NCBI GenBank assembly: GCA_035279385.1
Contig: DATEHZ010000082.1
Location: 1-16,473 of the forward strand
Direction: 5' to 3'
From: DATGJX01 sp035279385
GTDB lineage: Bacteria > Vulcanimicrobiota > Vulcanimicrobiia > Vulcanimicrobiales > Vulcanimicrobiaceae
DNA: 16,473 nt
Part shown: piece by piece, positions 7,548 to 14,602 of the stretch
How positions within the stretch are numbered: the first letter of the stretch is position 1
Layout of the letters: each line of letters opens with the position of its first letter
Position numbers and translations under genes: made by a program
The notes under the pieces: generated by a model
What the model was told of the DNA's origin: nothing
What the model saw: the letters and a program-made list of their open reading frames with translations, nothing else
The model's database searches: none

Positions 7548-10076
7548 CTATTGGGGCGCTGCAGGCGGTGCGATGACCGCATGCGCCTGCAGCGCTTGAT
7601 TCGCGATGGCGTCGAGTGCTTCGAGATGCGCGCGCGTGAGTTCGTCGAGATGCGAGTGCAAGCCCGAGCGCACCGCCTGCTGCAGGTTGCCCAGTTCGAG
7701 ACGAGCCAGCGCCTGCGCGTCCGAAGGCGTTCCGGGTTTCGGTGCGGTCCACAGATCGCCCAGACGCTTCGCGTACGCGATTTGCAGATTGCGGCGGATG
7801 ACGCCGTCCGTCGCGACGCGCCCGCTTGCAATATCGCCGAAGATGCCGCTCTGCGCCCAGTCGAAGAGATCGCTGAGCGCGATGGTCTTGCCGTCGCCGT
7901 ATTTGCTCGAAAGATCGTCGATGCGCTGCAGGCGCAGCGGCGAGAAAAGCTCGTTCAGCGCCGCATTTTGCGCGTTGCCGACGATTTGCGCGATCGGCAC
8001 GTCGTGGCGCGGCGCGGGATTATACGCCCACGTCGCATCCGGTCCGAGCGAGCTGTATTCGCTGTAGACGAGCCGGTCCAGCACGTTTGGATTGAAGCGC
8101 CACGGCGCATCGGCGAATAGCCCCGCGTTCAGCATGCTCCATGCGGTGCGCTCCTCGCTGCGCGAGACCGGCGTGAGCGGAGCGCCGGAATGCGGATCGC
8201 CGTTCGCGGCGCGCGAGAGATACTCGCCGCCGATGCTGTGCGCGGGCATGCCGGCGCAGCGCAGATATCCGGTCAGCGGCGCGAGAAACGCGCGGCGGGC
8301 TTCATCGAACGATTCGCCGCGCGCCGGGAAACGGTTCGCCACGGCATTCATGATGTCGTGCATGAGGTGCATCTGCACGCCGCACCATTGCAGCGGTTTG
8401 TTGGTGAGGTCGTCCATTACGACGCGCGGGTCGATGGCGTGGCCGCTCGCGAAGTCCGTGTCTTCATCGCTGGCGAAGCGGTAGTACGGCTGGGTCCAGC
8501 GCGACGCCCATTGCCGCAGCACCGCCAACTCGCTTTGCGGCGTGCGCGCGCCGGCGATGTAGCCATAGCCGTATTGAATCGCGTAATAATCGTACGGCCC
8601 CAAAACGAGTTGATAGTAGTCGCCTTGCCCCATCTTTTTCGGCCAGACGTTGATCGGCGAATACTCCATCACCGAGTTGGCGATGCCGAAACGGTTCGTG
8701 AAGGCTTTGCTCTGCAGATTCTTCGCCGTGTACGCTTCCGAGGCAATGAAGTTGTGCTGCAGACCCATGTCGTGACCCGACTCGTGCAGCGTGACCGCGC
8801 GAATCGCGGTCTGCAGATAGGCGTGTTCGGCGGCAAGACTGTCCGGCAGCCCGCGCGCCGGCGCGACAATGTACTTATAATTACGGCCGCCCAGGCCTTC
8901 GACGGCATCCACGTTGATGCCGATGTTGAGTTCTTCGCCGGTGCGCGGGTCGGTAATGAGCAGCGCCTCCGCGCCGTATTGCGGCTGGCTCGTGCTCACC
9001 CAGCGCACGACGTTATAGCGAATATCGTCGGCGTCCCAATTCGGATCGTCCGCGGGCTGGTCGAGCACCTGAACCGCGTTCAAGATGCCGACGCGGCGGA
9101 AGGCGTCGTTCCATGCGAGCAGCGCGCCGCGCACCGCGCCGCGGTATTGCGCCGGAATGTCGCGGCTCAAATAATAGACGATGGGATGCGAGGCCGCGAC
9201 CGGCGCGGCCGACGTGCGCGGGCCGAAATTCCAGCGCGAGATGTAGTGCACGTCGCGATGGGTGATGTCGTCGCTCGCAAAGTCCATGAACGGCTGCGAG
9301 AAGTAGCCGACGCGCCAATCGTAGATGCGCGGCATGTATCCGTCGCTGGGCGCCTGGATCAAGTTGTACGTCATCACGACTTCGATGCTGCGCGGATCCG
9401 GGGCATTGTCGATCGTGTTCGGATCCGTCGACTCCCACGTCTGATCGACGCGAATGACGTCGTTCTGCGGAAAGGCTTTCGTCTGCGAAAAAAACGCGCG
9501 CGACGAATCCAAGTGATAGGTGTGAAGCGGACTCGTATGGGACACGTCTTGGAAATAGCGCGCGAGGTCGGCTACGTCGCCGAGAAACGCGTCTGCGGAA
9601 ATGAGGACCGTCTTCTCGTCTTGCGCGGCAATGGGTACGACGGCGATGACCGAGCTCGGGAGCGATTTCCGAACGCCGTACGCGGCAGGCGTGTTCGGCT
9701 GTGTAATCGCGAACGTGTTCGGCCAGCGGATCACGACTTGATCGTCGACGCGCTCGAAACGAATGATGCGCGCCGGTGCGACGTACGGCTCACCCGGCGC
9801 GGGGCCGAAACCGCCGAAGCCGCTGGACGGGACCGAGGTTTCGATGAAATCGGTGCCGAGTTGCGAGGTGCCGATGGCGAGATAGACTTTGCCGTTCTTG
9901 CGCACGATCGGAATCAGTCCCGGCAGAACCGTCGCGTCCTTGACGAACGCGTCGTACGGTGCCGGCGAGGACGGCGGACGCTGCGCCGTACCTGCGGCAG
10001 ACTGTGCCAATGCCGGACCTGCGGCTAAGCAGAACAACACGGCGGCAAGAACCGCCTGCAGCGAACGTTTGACCAT
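7548..10076 (-). CDS. Secreted zinc-dependent metalloprotease, metzincin type (DUF4953/DUF5117-like)
   Basis: The protein has 842 residues from the chosen ATG (10074-10076), which has GGAGGGG 6 nt upstream and starts directly with a signal peptide (MVKRSLQAVLAAVLFCLAAG, cleavage after ALA at about 24). An upstream ATG at 10139 would only add 21 residues before that signal. The zinc site HESGHDMGLQH (His431, Glu432, His435, Gly438, His441) is a complete HExxHxxGxxH metzincin motif, and NSVMEYSP (467-474) supplies the Met-turn. The architecture, with about 400 residues before the catalytic domain and a long helical tail, fits the DUF5117-DUF4953 zinc protease family. It should be exported and active outside the cytoplasmic membrane; the substrate is unknown. 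It lies 89 bp downstream of the LD-carboxypeptidase gene. Both catalytic motifs are intact. Confidence 0.93.
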   Translation of the reverse strand: MVKRSLQAVLAAVLFCLAAGPALAQSAAGTAQRPPSSPAPYDAFVKDATVLPGLIPIVRKNGKVYLAIGTSQLGTDFIETSVPSSGFGGFGPAPGEPYVAPARIIRFERVDDQVVIRWPNTFAITQPNTPAAYGVRKSLPSSVIAVVPIAAQDEKTVLISADAFLGDVADLARYFQDVSHTSPLHTYHLDSSRAFFSQTKAFPQNDVIRVDQTWESTDPNTIDNAPDPRSIEVVMTYNLIQAPSDGYMPRIYDWRVGYFSQPFMDFASDDITHRDVHYISRWNFGPRTSAAPVAASHPIVYYLSRDIPAQYRGAVRGALLAWNDAFRRVGILNAVQVLDQPADDPNWDADDIRYNVVRWVSTSQPQYGAEALLITDPRTGEELNIGINVDAVEGLGGRNYKYIVAPARGLPDSLAAEHAYLQTAIRAVTLHESGHDMGLQHNFIASEAYTAKNLQSKAFTNRFGIANSVMEYSPINVWPKKMGQGDYYQLVLGPYDYYAIQYGYGYIAGARTPQSELAVLRQWASRWTQPYYRFASDEDTDFASGHAIDPRVVMDDLTNKPLQWCGVQMHLMHDIMNAVANRFPARGESFDEARRAFLAPLTGYLRCAGMPAHSIGGEYLSRAANGDPHSGAPLTPVSRSEERTAWSMLNAGLFADAPWRFNPNVLDRLVYSEYSSLGPDATWAYNPAPRHDVPIAQIVGNAQNAALNELFSPLRLQRIDDLSSKYGDGKTIALSDLFDWAQSGIFGDIASGRVATDGVIRRNLQIAYAKRLGDLWTAPKPGTPSDAQALARLELGNLQQAVRSGLHSHLDELTRAHLEALDAIANQALQAHAVIAPPAAPQ

Positions 10077-10092
10077 GAACTGCCCCTCCACG

Positions 10093-10106
10093 CGAGCGTG
10101 CGCTCG
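10093..10106 (-). promoter_or_regulatory. Small hairpin before the metalloprotease ribosome site
   Basis: CGAGCG and CGCTCG pair around a 2-nt TG (a 4-nt loop if the closing pair opens). The hairpin sits a few bases upstream of the GGAGGGG ribosome site of the metalloprotease gene. A TTGACA at 10150-10155 on the minus strand is a perfect -35 hexamer but lacks a good -10, so a promoter in this 89-bp gap is possible but unproven. Confidence 0.25.
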
Positions 10107-10165
10107 TATTCCGCCCACGCATGCGCGACTCTTTTTCATGCGTGCCGTGTGTCAAAGATATGACT

Positions 10166-11089
10166 CTAGCGAACGGCGGGCTCGTCGATAAAAATCCGTC
10201 CGTCTTCAATGCGCGCGGGCATGCCGATAGGCAGGGTCCATTGCTCGCCGGCGTGTCCGATAGGCAGCTGCGTGAGCACCGGAACGCCCAGATCGCTCAA
10301 ACGATCGCGCAGCGTTTCGGCCAGCGGCATCTCGGCGTACGGATGCTGCTCGTCGACGTCGCAATTCGCGCAGCGGCCGACGAGAATTCCGGCGGCGCGC
10401 TCGAGCGCTCCCGACAGGCGCAGCTGCGTGAGCATGCGATCGATGCGATACGGTGCCTCGTCGACTTCCTCGATGACGAGCAGCGCGCCCGCCGTATCGA
10501 CTTCGAACGCGGTGCCGGCGAGCGCGGCGATCAGCGACAGATTGCCGCCGGCGATCCGTCCGCGCGCGTCCCCGGCGGCCAGAATGTGCGTATCCGCCGA
10601 CTGCAGCTCGCCGAGCGGCTGCGTCTGCATGACGGCGCGCCGCAGCCACGCCGTTTCAGCGGCCGTAAATTGGGAGAGCGCCGCGACGGGGCCATGAAAA
10701 GTGACCAGACCGGTACGCTGCGTTATCGCGTTGAGCGGCGCCGTCAAATCCGAATATCCCAATACGACCTTCGGATCGGCTGCGAGGCCCGCGTAGTCGA
10801 TCGCATCCAAAATACGCATCGTTCCGTAGCCGCCGCGCAGCGCGAAGATGCCGCGCACCTGCGGGTCGCGCACCGCCTCGTTGAAATCCGCGGCGCGCTC
10901 CGCGTCGCTGCCCGCCAGATATCCACGCTTCTTACGCGCATGCCGGCCGATGCGCGCAGCCAGACCGAGCGAAGAAACGACCGCCTCGGCGCGCGCGAAC
11001 TCTTCGGCGCTCGCGAGCGGTCCGGCCGGCGAAACGAGCGCGACGGTATCGCCTTCACGGAGCGCGGGCGCGAGCAGAACGTTTTTCAG
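10166..11089 (-). CDS. ldcA: LD-carboxypeptidase (peptidase S66), apparent CTG start
   Basis: LdcA removes the terminal D-Ala from muropeptide tetrapeptides during cell-wall recycling. From CTG at 11087-11089 the protein has 307 residues, the usual family length. It starts LKNVLLAPALREGDTVALVS and includes the N-terminal block GYLAGSDAERAADFNEA. Family motifs follow: FALRGGYG (82-89), nucleophile Ser113 in GYSDLT, Glu207 in VIEEVDEAPYRIDRML, and His279 in LPIGHAGEQWTLPIG, giving the S66 Ser-Glu-His triad. No ATG, GTG or TTG exists in frame before GTG 10873, and starting there would lose the first 72 residues of the fold. GGAG (11098-11101) is 8 nt before the CTG, and the CTG overlaps the helicase TGA (CTGA), which suggests translational coupling. 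No signal peptide, so cytoplasmic. Confidence 0.9.
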   Translation of the reverse strand: MKNVLLAPALREGDTVALVSPAGPLASAEEFARAEAVVSSLGLAARIGRHARKKRGYLAGSDAERAADFNEAVRDPQVRGIFALRGGYGTMRILDAIDYAGLAADPKVVLGYSDLTAPLNAITQRTGLVTFHGPVAALSQFTAAETAWLRRAVMQTQPLGELQSADTHILAAGDARGRIAGGNLSLIAALAGTAFEVDTAGALLVIEEVDEAPYRIDRMLTQLRLSGALERAAGILVGRCANCDVDEQHPYAEMPLAETLRDRLSDLGVPVLTQLPIGHAGEQWTLPIGMPARIEDGRIFIDEPAVR

Positions 11090-12912
11090 CGGCGTAACTC
11101 CACACGCTCGGGGTAAATCGGGCGGTTGATGATGCGCTCCAGCGTCTCGGCGCTCGCGCTCAAAATCAGATCGCAGAAGCGCGCGAAGTCCTCGCGCGCC
11201 GCTTCGCCTTCCGCAAAGCGTTCGTTTTTGGCGAGATCGACTTTGCCGGACGCGCGCAAAAATTTGACGTACCGGCCGTCGTCGTCGATTCCCGTCTCCA
11301 CCAAGCCTTCTTCTTCGAAGATGCGTACCGCGGTGCTGATGGTGCGTTCGTTCGCTTTGTCGAGATCGAGCGTGCGTGCGATATCGACGAACGTCGAGCG
11401 GACGATCCCCTCCGGCGACATGGCGCGCATGCCTTTGTAGATCTCGCGCAGCACGTTCAAAGTCGGCGCTTCCTGATCGATGATGAACTCGTTGATGCGC
11501 CGGTCGGGATCGCCGAAGAGCAGATGGATGTTCGCGGGATCGCCGTCGCGCCCCGCACGTCCGGCTTGCTGGTTGAACTCGGTGAAGTCGAAATTCAAAT
11601 GATAGAGCACGACGTTGCGCACGTCGGGAAGATCGATGCCTTCGCCGAACGCCGAGGTCGCCACGATGACGCGCAGTTCCCCGGCGCGAAAACGCGATTC
11701 TACTTCAGAACGCTCGGGCGAAGGCATCCCGGCGTGGTAGAACATCACCTCGTCGCCCAGGCGCTTGCGCAGCGCTTCGGCCGTTTTGGTCGCCTCGCTG
11801 CGCGAGTTGCAGTAGACGATGCCTTTGCCGTCCTGCTCGAACGTGCGAGCGAGATAGGCGAGCTTGTCTTTCGAACCGCGCGCATCGACGACGTGCAGAT
11901 TCTCGCGCACCGTCGGATCGACCACCCACGCGCTTATAGAAAGATCCGCCGCAATCTGCTTGAACGCGTCGTCGCCTGCCGTTGCCGTGAGCGCGAGCAC
12001 CTGCGGGCTGCCGAGCGAGGCGATCGTCTCCCCAAGTTTACCGTAGGCGGCGCGGTGCTTCGACTCGTAGATGTGATGCGCTTCATCGACGACGACGAAC
12101 GACGGAGCGCTGCGCCCCGTGAACGCGTCGCGGTGAAATTGTAAGAACTCCGGCGTCGCGAGCACGATATCCCAGGCGCCGCTTTGCAGCGCGCCCATCA
12201 ATGCCGCACGCTCGTCCGCGCCAATCGAACCGTTGGCCCGGTAGATGCGCAGGCCGAACCCGTCCAAGCGGCGCGTGAGCGCGTCGAATTGATCGTTCGC
12301 GAGCGCGCGCAGGGGGTAGATGACGAGCGTCTTCTGCTCCGATTCGAGCGCACGGTACGCCGCGGGATACTGAAAGCAGAACGATTTGCCGCGGCCGGTC
12401 CCGAGCACCGCGAGCGTATTCTTGCCCGCGTCGACGCGCGCGAGCACGGCGGACTGCGCGTCGTGCGGCTGTTTATCGCCGATGAGCGCGCGGCGCAGCG
12501 TCTCGTGATCCGCTTGCGCGCGAAGCTGCAGTGCGAATGCATCCGCGCGCGGCGCGCGATCCCGTTCGACGCGGATGTTGACGCCGTAGTTCTTTCCGTC
12601 CCGGCCGCCGGTGACGTGTTCGATACGTGCGGCGTACCGGATGCCGCCGTCGATCAGCGGCGCCAGATGCTTGGCGATCTGCTTACGCAGAAAGCCGATG
12701 TGGAACGCCCCGTAGTGGACGGCGATCGCGTTGGCATCGACGGGGTTCTCGGGCTGGCGGCGCAGTTCGAGTTCGTGTCCGGGTACGAGGCCCGCAACGA
12801 GATCCTGACGCCCTTCGAACGAGACGCCCATGACCTTCGTGGGAAACGAGTCGCGCTCGCCGATACCCGCAAAATCATCGCGCGCCAAGAACTCCTTTTG
12901 TCGCGCAAACAT
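11086..12912 (-). CDS. HIRAN-domain RecQ-like superfamily 2 DNA helicase
   Basis: The protein has 608 residues from ATG 12910-12912. The N-terminal part (about 24-116, with VMGVSFEGRQ, PENPVDANAIAVHYG and IGFLRKQIAKHLAPLI) matches a HIRAN domain, a module that binds damaged DNA or 3' ends. The helicase core follows: Walker A GTGRGKS (171-177), LATPEFL (251-257), DEAHH (276-280), LTATA (308-312), ATSAFGEGIDLPDVRNVV (418-435) and QQAGRAGRDG (448-457). The last two are typical of RecQ. A winged-helix-like segment lies near 510-550. There is no zinc-binding RQC cysteine set and no HRDC. The frame stays open upstream to ATG 13288-13290 (734 residues), but that stretch covers the secF terminator and a tandem-repeat element, so I prefer a later start. 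GTG 12961-12963, with GAGG 5 nt upstream inside the repeat, is another candidate. Likely repair or recombination. Confidence 0.88.
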   Translation of the reverse strand: MFARQKEFLARDDFAGIGERDSFPTKVMGVSFEGRQDLVAGLVPGHELELRRQPENPVDANAIAVHYGAFHIGFLRKQIAKHLAPLIDGGIRYAARIEHVTGGRDGKNYGVNIRVERDRAPRADAFALQLRAQADHETLRRALIGDKQPHDAQSAVLARVDAGKNTLAVLGTGRGKSFCFQYPAAYRALESEQKTLVIYPLRALANDQFDALTRRLDGFGLRIYRANGSIGADERAALMGALQSGAWDIVLATPEFLQFHRDAFTGRSAPSFVVVDEAHHIYESKHRAAYGKLGETIASLGSPQVLALTATAGDDAFKQIAADLSISAWVVDPTVRENLHVVDARGSKDKLAYLARTFEQDGKGIVYCNSRSEATKTAEALRKRLGDEVMFYHAGMPSPERSEVESRFRAGELRVIVATSAFGEGIDLPDVRNVVLYHLNFDFTEFNQQAGRAGRDGDPANIHLLFGDPDRRINEFIIDQEAPTLNVLREIYKGMRAMSPEGIVRSTFVDIARTLDLDKANERTISTAVRIFEEEGLVETGIDDDGRYVKFLRASGKVDLAKNERFAEGEAAREDFARFCDLILSASAETLERIINRPIYPERVELRR

Positions 12913-12928
12913 CCGATCGACGAACGAT

Positions 12929-13207
12929 GGTTCGACAAGCTCACCATGACGAGGCGACGACACGACTCCCTCACCATAACGAGGTGACGACACGACTCCA
13001 CCATGACGAGGTGACGACACGACTCCCTCACCATGACGAGGTGACGACACGACTCCCTCACCATAACGAGGCGACGACACGGACGTACCGTGCCGAGCGG
13101 GCGACTCAGCGGGCGTACCGTGCCGAGGGGGCGACTCAGCGGGCGTACCAGGACGAGAGGGCGACGGGGCGGGTGGACCAGACTCGTCATGGTGAGCCTG
13201 TCGAACC
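12929..13207. mobile_element. MITE/REP-like element with 25-bp inverted ends and internal 30-bp tandem units
   Basis: The two ends (12929-12953 and 13183-13207) are inverted copies identical at 24 of 25 positions. Each contains the palindromic core with the TCGACA-type loop. Between them lie tandem units. The element encodes no protein of its own, and its 279 bp are a multiple of three, so it is open in the helicase frame (translated as SSPRHGEGVV-like repeats). No clean target-site duplication is visible. It looks like a non-autonomous inverted-repeat element or a paired REP structure with an expanded centre. Confidence 0.6.
12941..13180. repeat. Tandem repeat, about 8 units of 30 bp (two of 27 bp)
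   Basis: The anchor CACC/TACC recurs at 12942, 12972, 12999, 13029, 13059, 13086, 13116 and 13146, giving spacings of 30, 27, 30, 30, 27, 30 and 30. Units on the left share TCACCATGACGAGG and ACGACACGACTCCC; those on the right are a diverged type with GTACCGTGCCGAG and GCGACTCAGCGGG. All lengths are multiples of 3, so the repeat is also a 10-residue (9 in two units) repeat in the helicase frame. There are no unique spacers, so it is not a CRISPR array. Confidence 0.85.
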
Positions 13208-13230
13208 ACGAACTGCGCGAGGACGCGTTC

Positions 13231-13261
13231 AAAAGCCGCCTCCGAGCGAGTCGGAGGCGGC
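13231..13261 (-). terminator. Intrinsic terminator of the secD-secF transcript
   Basis: GCCGCCTCCGA (13235-13245) and TCGGAGGCGGC (13251-13261) form a perfect 11-bp GC-rich stem with a 5-nt loop. Read on the minus strand the stem is followed by TTTT (13234-13231). It begins 6 bp after the secF stop, the classical position. It argues against the helicase gene starting as far upstream as 13290. Confidence 0.85.
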
Positions 13262-13267
13262 AGCGGT

Positions 13268-14602
13268 TTAGTTCTCGTTCTGCTCCGCATCGTGCGGCGG
13301 CGGCAGTTCGCGTTCCGGCTCGAACCCTTCGAGGTTCAGATTGATCTCTTCATGCCCTTGGTGCAGCGCTTCTTCGTCGAGACCTGCAGCTTGCGCGTCG
13401 AGCGGATCGATTTCGTCGAACATATCGGGATGCTGCTCGACGACGGTGGTCGTCGACATGCCCGAATCCGTACGCTTACGCTTGTAACGCACGGGCGATG
13501 CATCGGCCGGTCGCGTCGACTTCGCTTTTTGACGGCGAGCCTTGCGTGCCGCAACGATGTCCTCGCGCGCCGAACCGCCGTGCGCGCCGAGCGCCTTGCT
13601 CTCGGCAACGCTGCGCGCAGAGCGCGTGCGATCGACCGTAGCGCCTGCCGCGCGTTTGCGCGCCGCCGCCTCGAGTTGGCGCTTGCGAAACACGAGCACC
13701 AGCGGAGCGGAATAAAAGATCGAGTGGTAACCGCCCGAACAGATGCCGACGAGCAGCGCGAACGCGAAGTTCTGCAGCGACACGCCGCCCAGCGCGAGCA
13801 GCGCGACCAGCGTGATGACGACGGTCGCCAGCGTGTTGAACGAGCGCGTCATCGTCTGCAGAATCGACGTATTGACGATCTTGTCGTACGACTGCCCCGC
13901 CATCAACTTCGTATTCTCGCGGATACGGTCGAGAATGACGATCGTGTCCATGACCGAGTAACCGATAACGGTCAGTACCGCGGCGAGGAACGCGTCGTCG
14001 GCCTTCCGGCCGGCGATCGCGTAGATGCCGATCATCATCGCCGCATCGCGCACGAGCGCGATGACCGTGACCAGGCCGAAGATGTAGTTCCATCCGAAAC
14101 GGAACGCGATATAGAGGAACTGGATGCCGAGCGCGATGATCAGCGCTTCGACGGCTTTCGTCAGGTATTCGCGTCCGAGCGTCGGCCCGACGGCGCTGAC
14201 GGACGAAAGCAGGCGGTCTACGGGCGCAATGCTATTGAGCGCGCTCCAGAGTTGCGGCGTGTTGTTGCCGAACGCGACCTGCGTTTCCTCGACGTGATAG
14301 CGTGTGTAGCCCGTCCCGGCGGGTTTGCCCAGCGTGCGGATCTCGGCATCCGTTACGCCGAGCGACGAGAACGCTTTGCGAACCTGATCTTGCGTGGCCG
14401 GCTTGGTGAACTGCACGTCGACGGCCGTACCGCCGGTAAACGAGAGGCCGAGCTGCAGCATCTTGTTGGCGTGGAAACCGTTCCCGCCTTCGAATCCGTG
14501 CCACACCATCGAGCCCAGACCCGCAGCGATAATGAGATACGAGATGAACGAAACGATGCGGAACCAGCTGACGACGTTCCAATTGAGTCTACGGAAAAAC
14601 AT
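13268..14602 (-). CDS. secF: Protein translocase subunit SecF with long charged C-terminal tail
   Basis: SecF works with SecD in the inner membrane, using the proton gradient to help preprotein export through SecYEG. The 444 residues comprise an N-terminal membrane segment (about 16-36), a periplasmic P1-like part with LGLSFTGGTAVDVQF (51-65), and five further segments between about 150 and 305. The family signature GYSVMDTIVILDRIREN is at 214-230. The membrane part ends near residue 305, as expected for the family, but about 140 more residues follow: a very basic region (about 306-375) and then an acidic one (about 385-444). That tail is unusually long and probably cytoplasmic. The ATG immediately follows the secD TAA with no gap, implying coupled translation. 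A terminator follows the gene. Confidence 0.96.
   Translation of the reverse strand: MFFRRLNWNVVSWFRIVSFISYLIIAAGLGSMVWHGFEGGNGFHANKMLQLGLSFTGGTAVDVQFTKPATQDQVRKAFSSLGVTDAEIRTLGKPAGTGYTRYHVEETQVAFGNNTPQLWSALNSIAPVDRLLSSVSAVGPTLGREYLTKAVEALIIALGIQFLYIAFRFGWNYIFGLVTVIALVRDAAMMIGIYAIAGRKADDAFLAAVLTVIGYSVMDTIVILDRIRENTKLMAGQSYDKIVNTSILQTMTRSFNTLATVVITLVALLALGGVSLQNFAFALLVGICSGGYHSIFYSAPLVLVFRKRQLEAAARKRAAGATVDRTRSARSVAESKALGAHGGSAREDIVAARKARRQKAKSTRPADASPVRYKRKRTDSGMSTTTVVEQHPDMFDEIDPLDAQAAGLDEEALHQGHEEINLNLEGFEPERELPPPHDAEQNEN

Noticed and set aside
8190..10028. 612-codon open frame on the plus strand
   Set aside because: It lies wholly opposite the metalloprotease, whose signal peptide, HExxHxxGxxH and Met-turn are clear. 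The plus-strand product is Arg-rich and resembles no protein, a high-GC shadow.
10166..10873. LD-carboxypeptidase as a truncated 235-residue protein from GTG 10873
   Set aside because: The frame continues upstream with clear S66 N-terminal similarity, so the gene is intact and the GTG is internal.
12941..13180. Regular 30-bp periodic repeats resembling a CRISPR array
   Set aside because: The whole period is repetitive and there are no unique spacers, no cas genes and no leader. It is a plain tandem repeat inside a protein frame.
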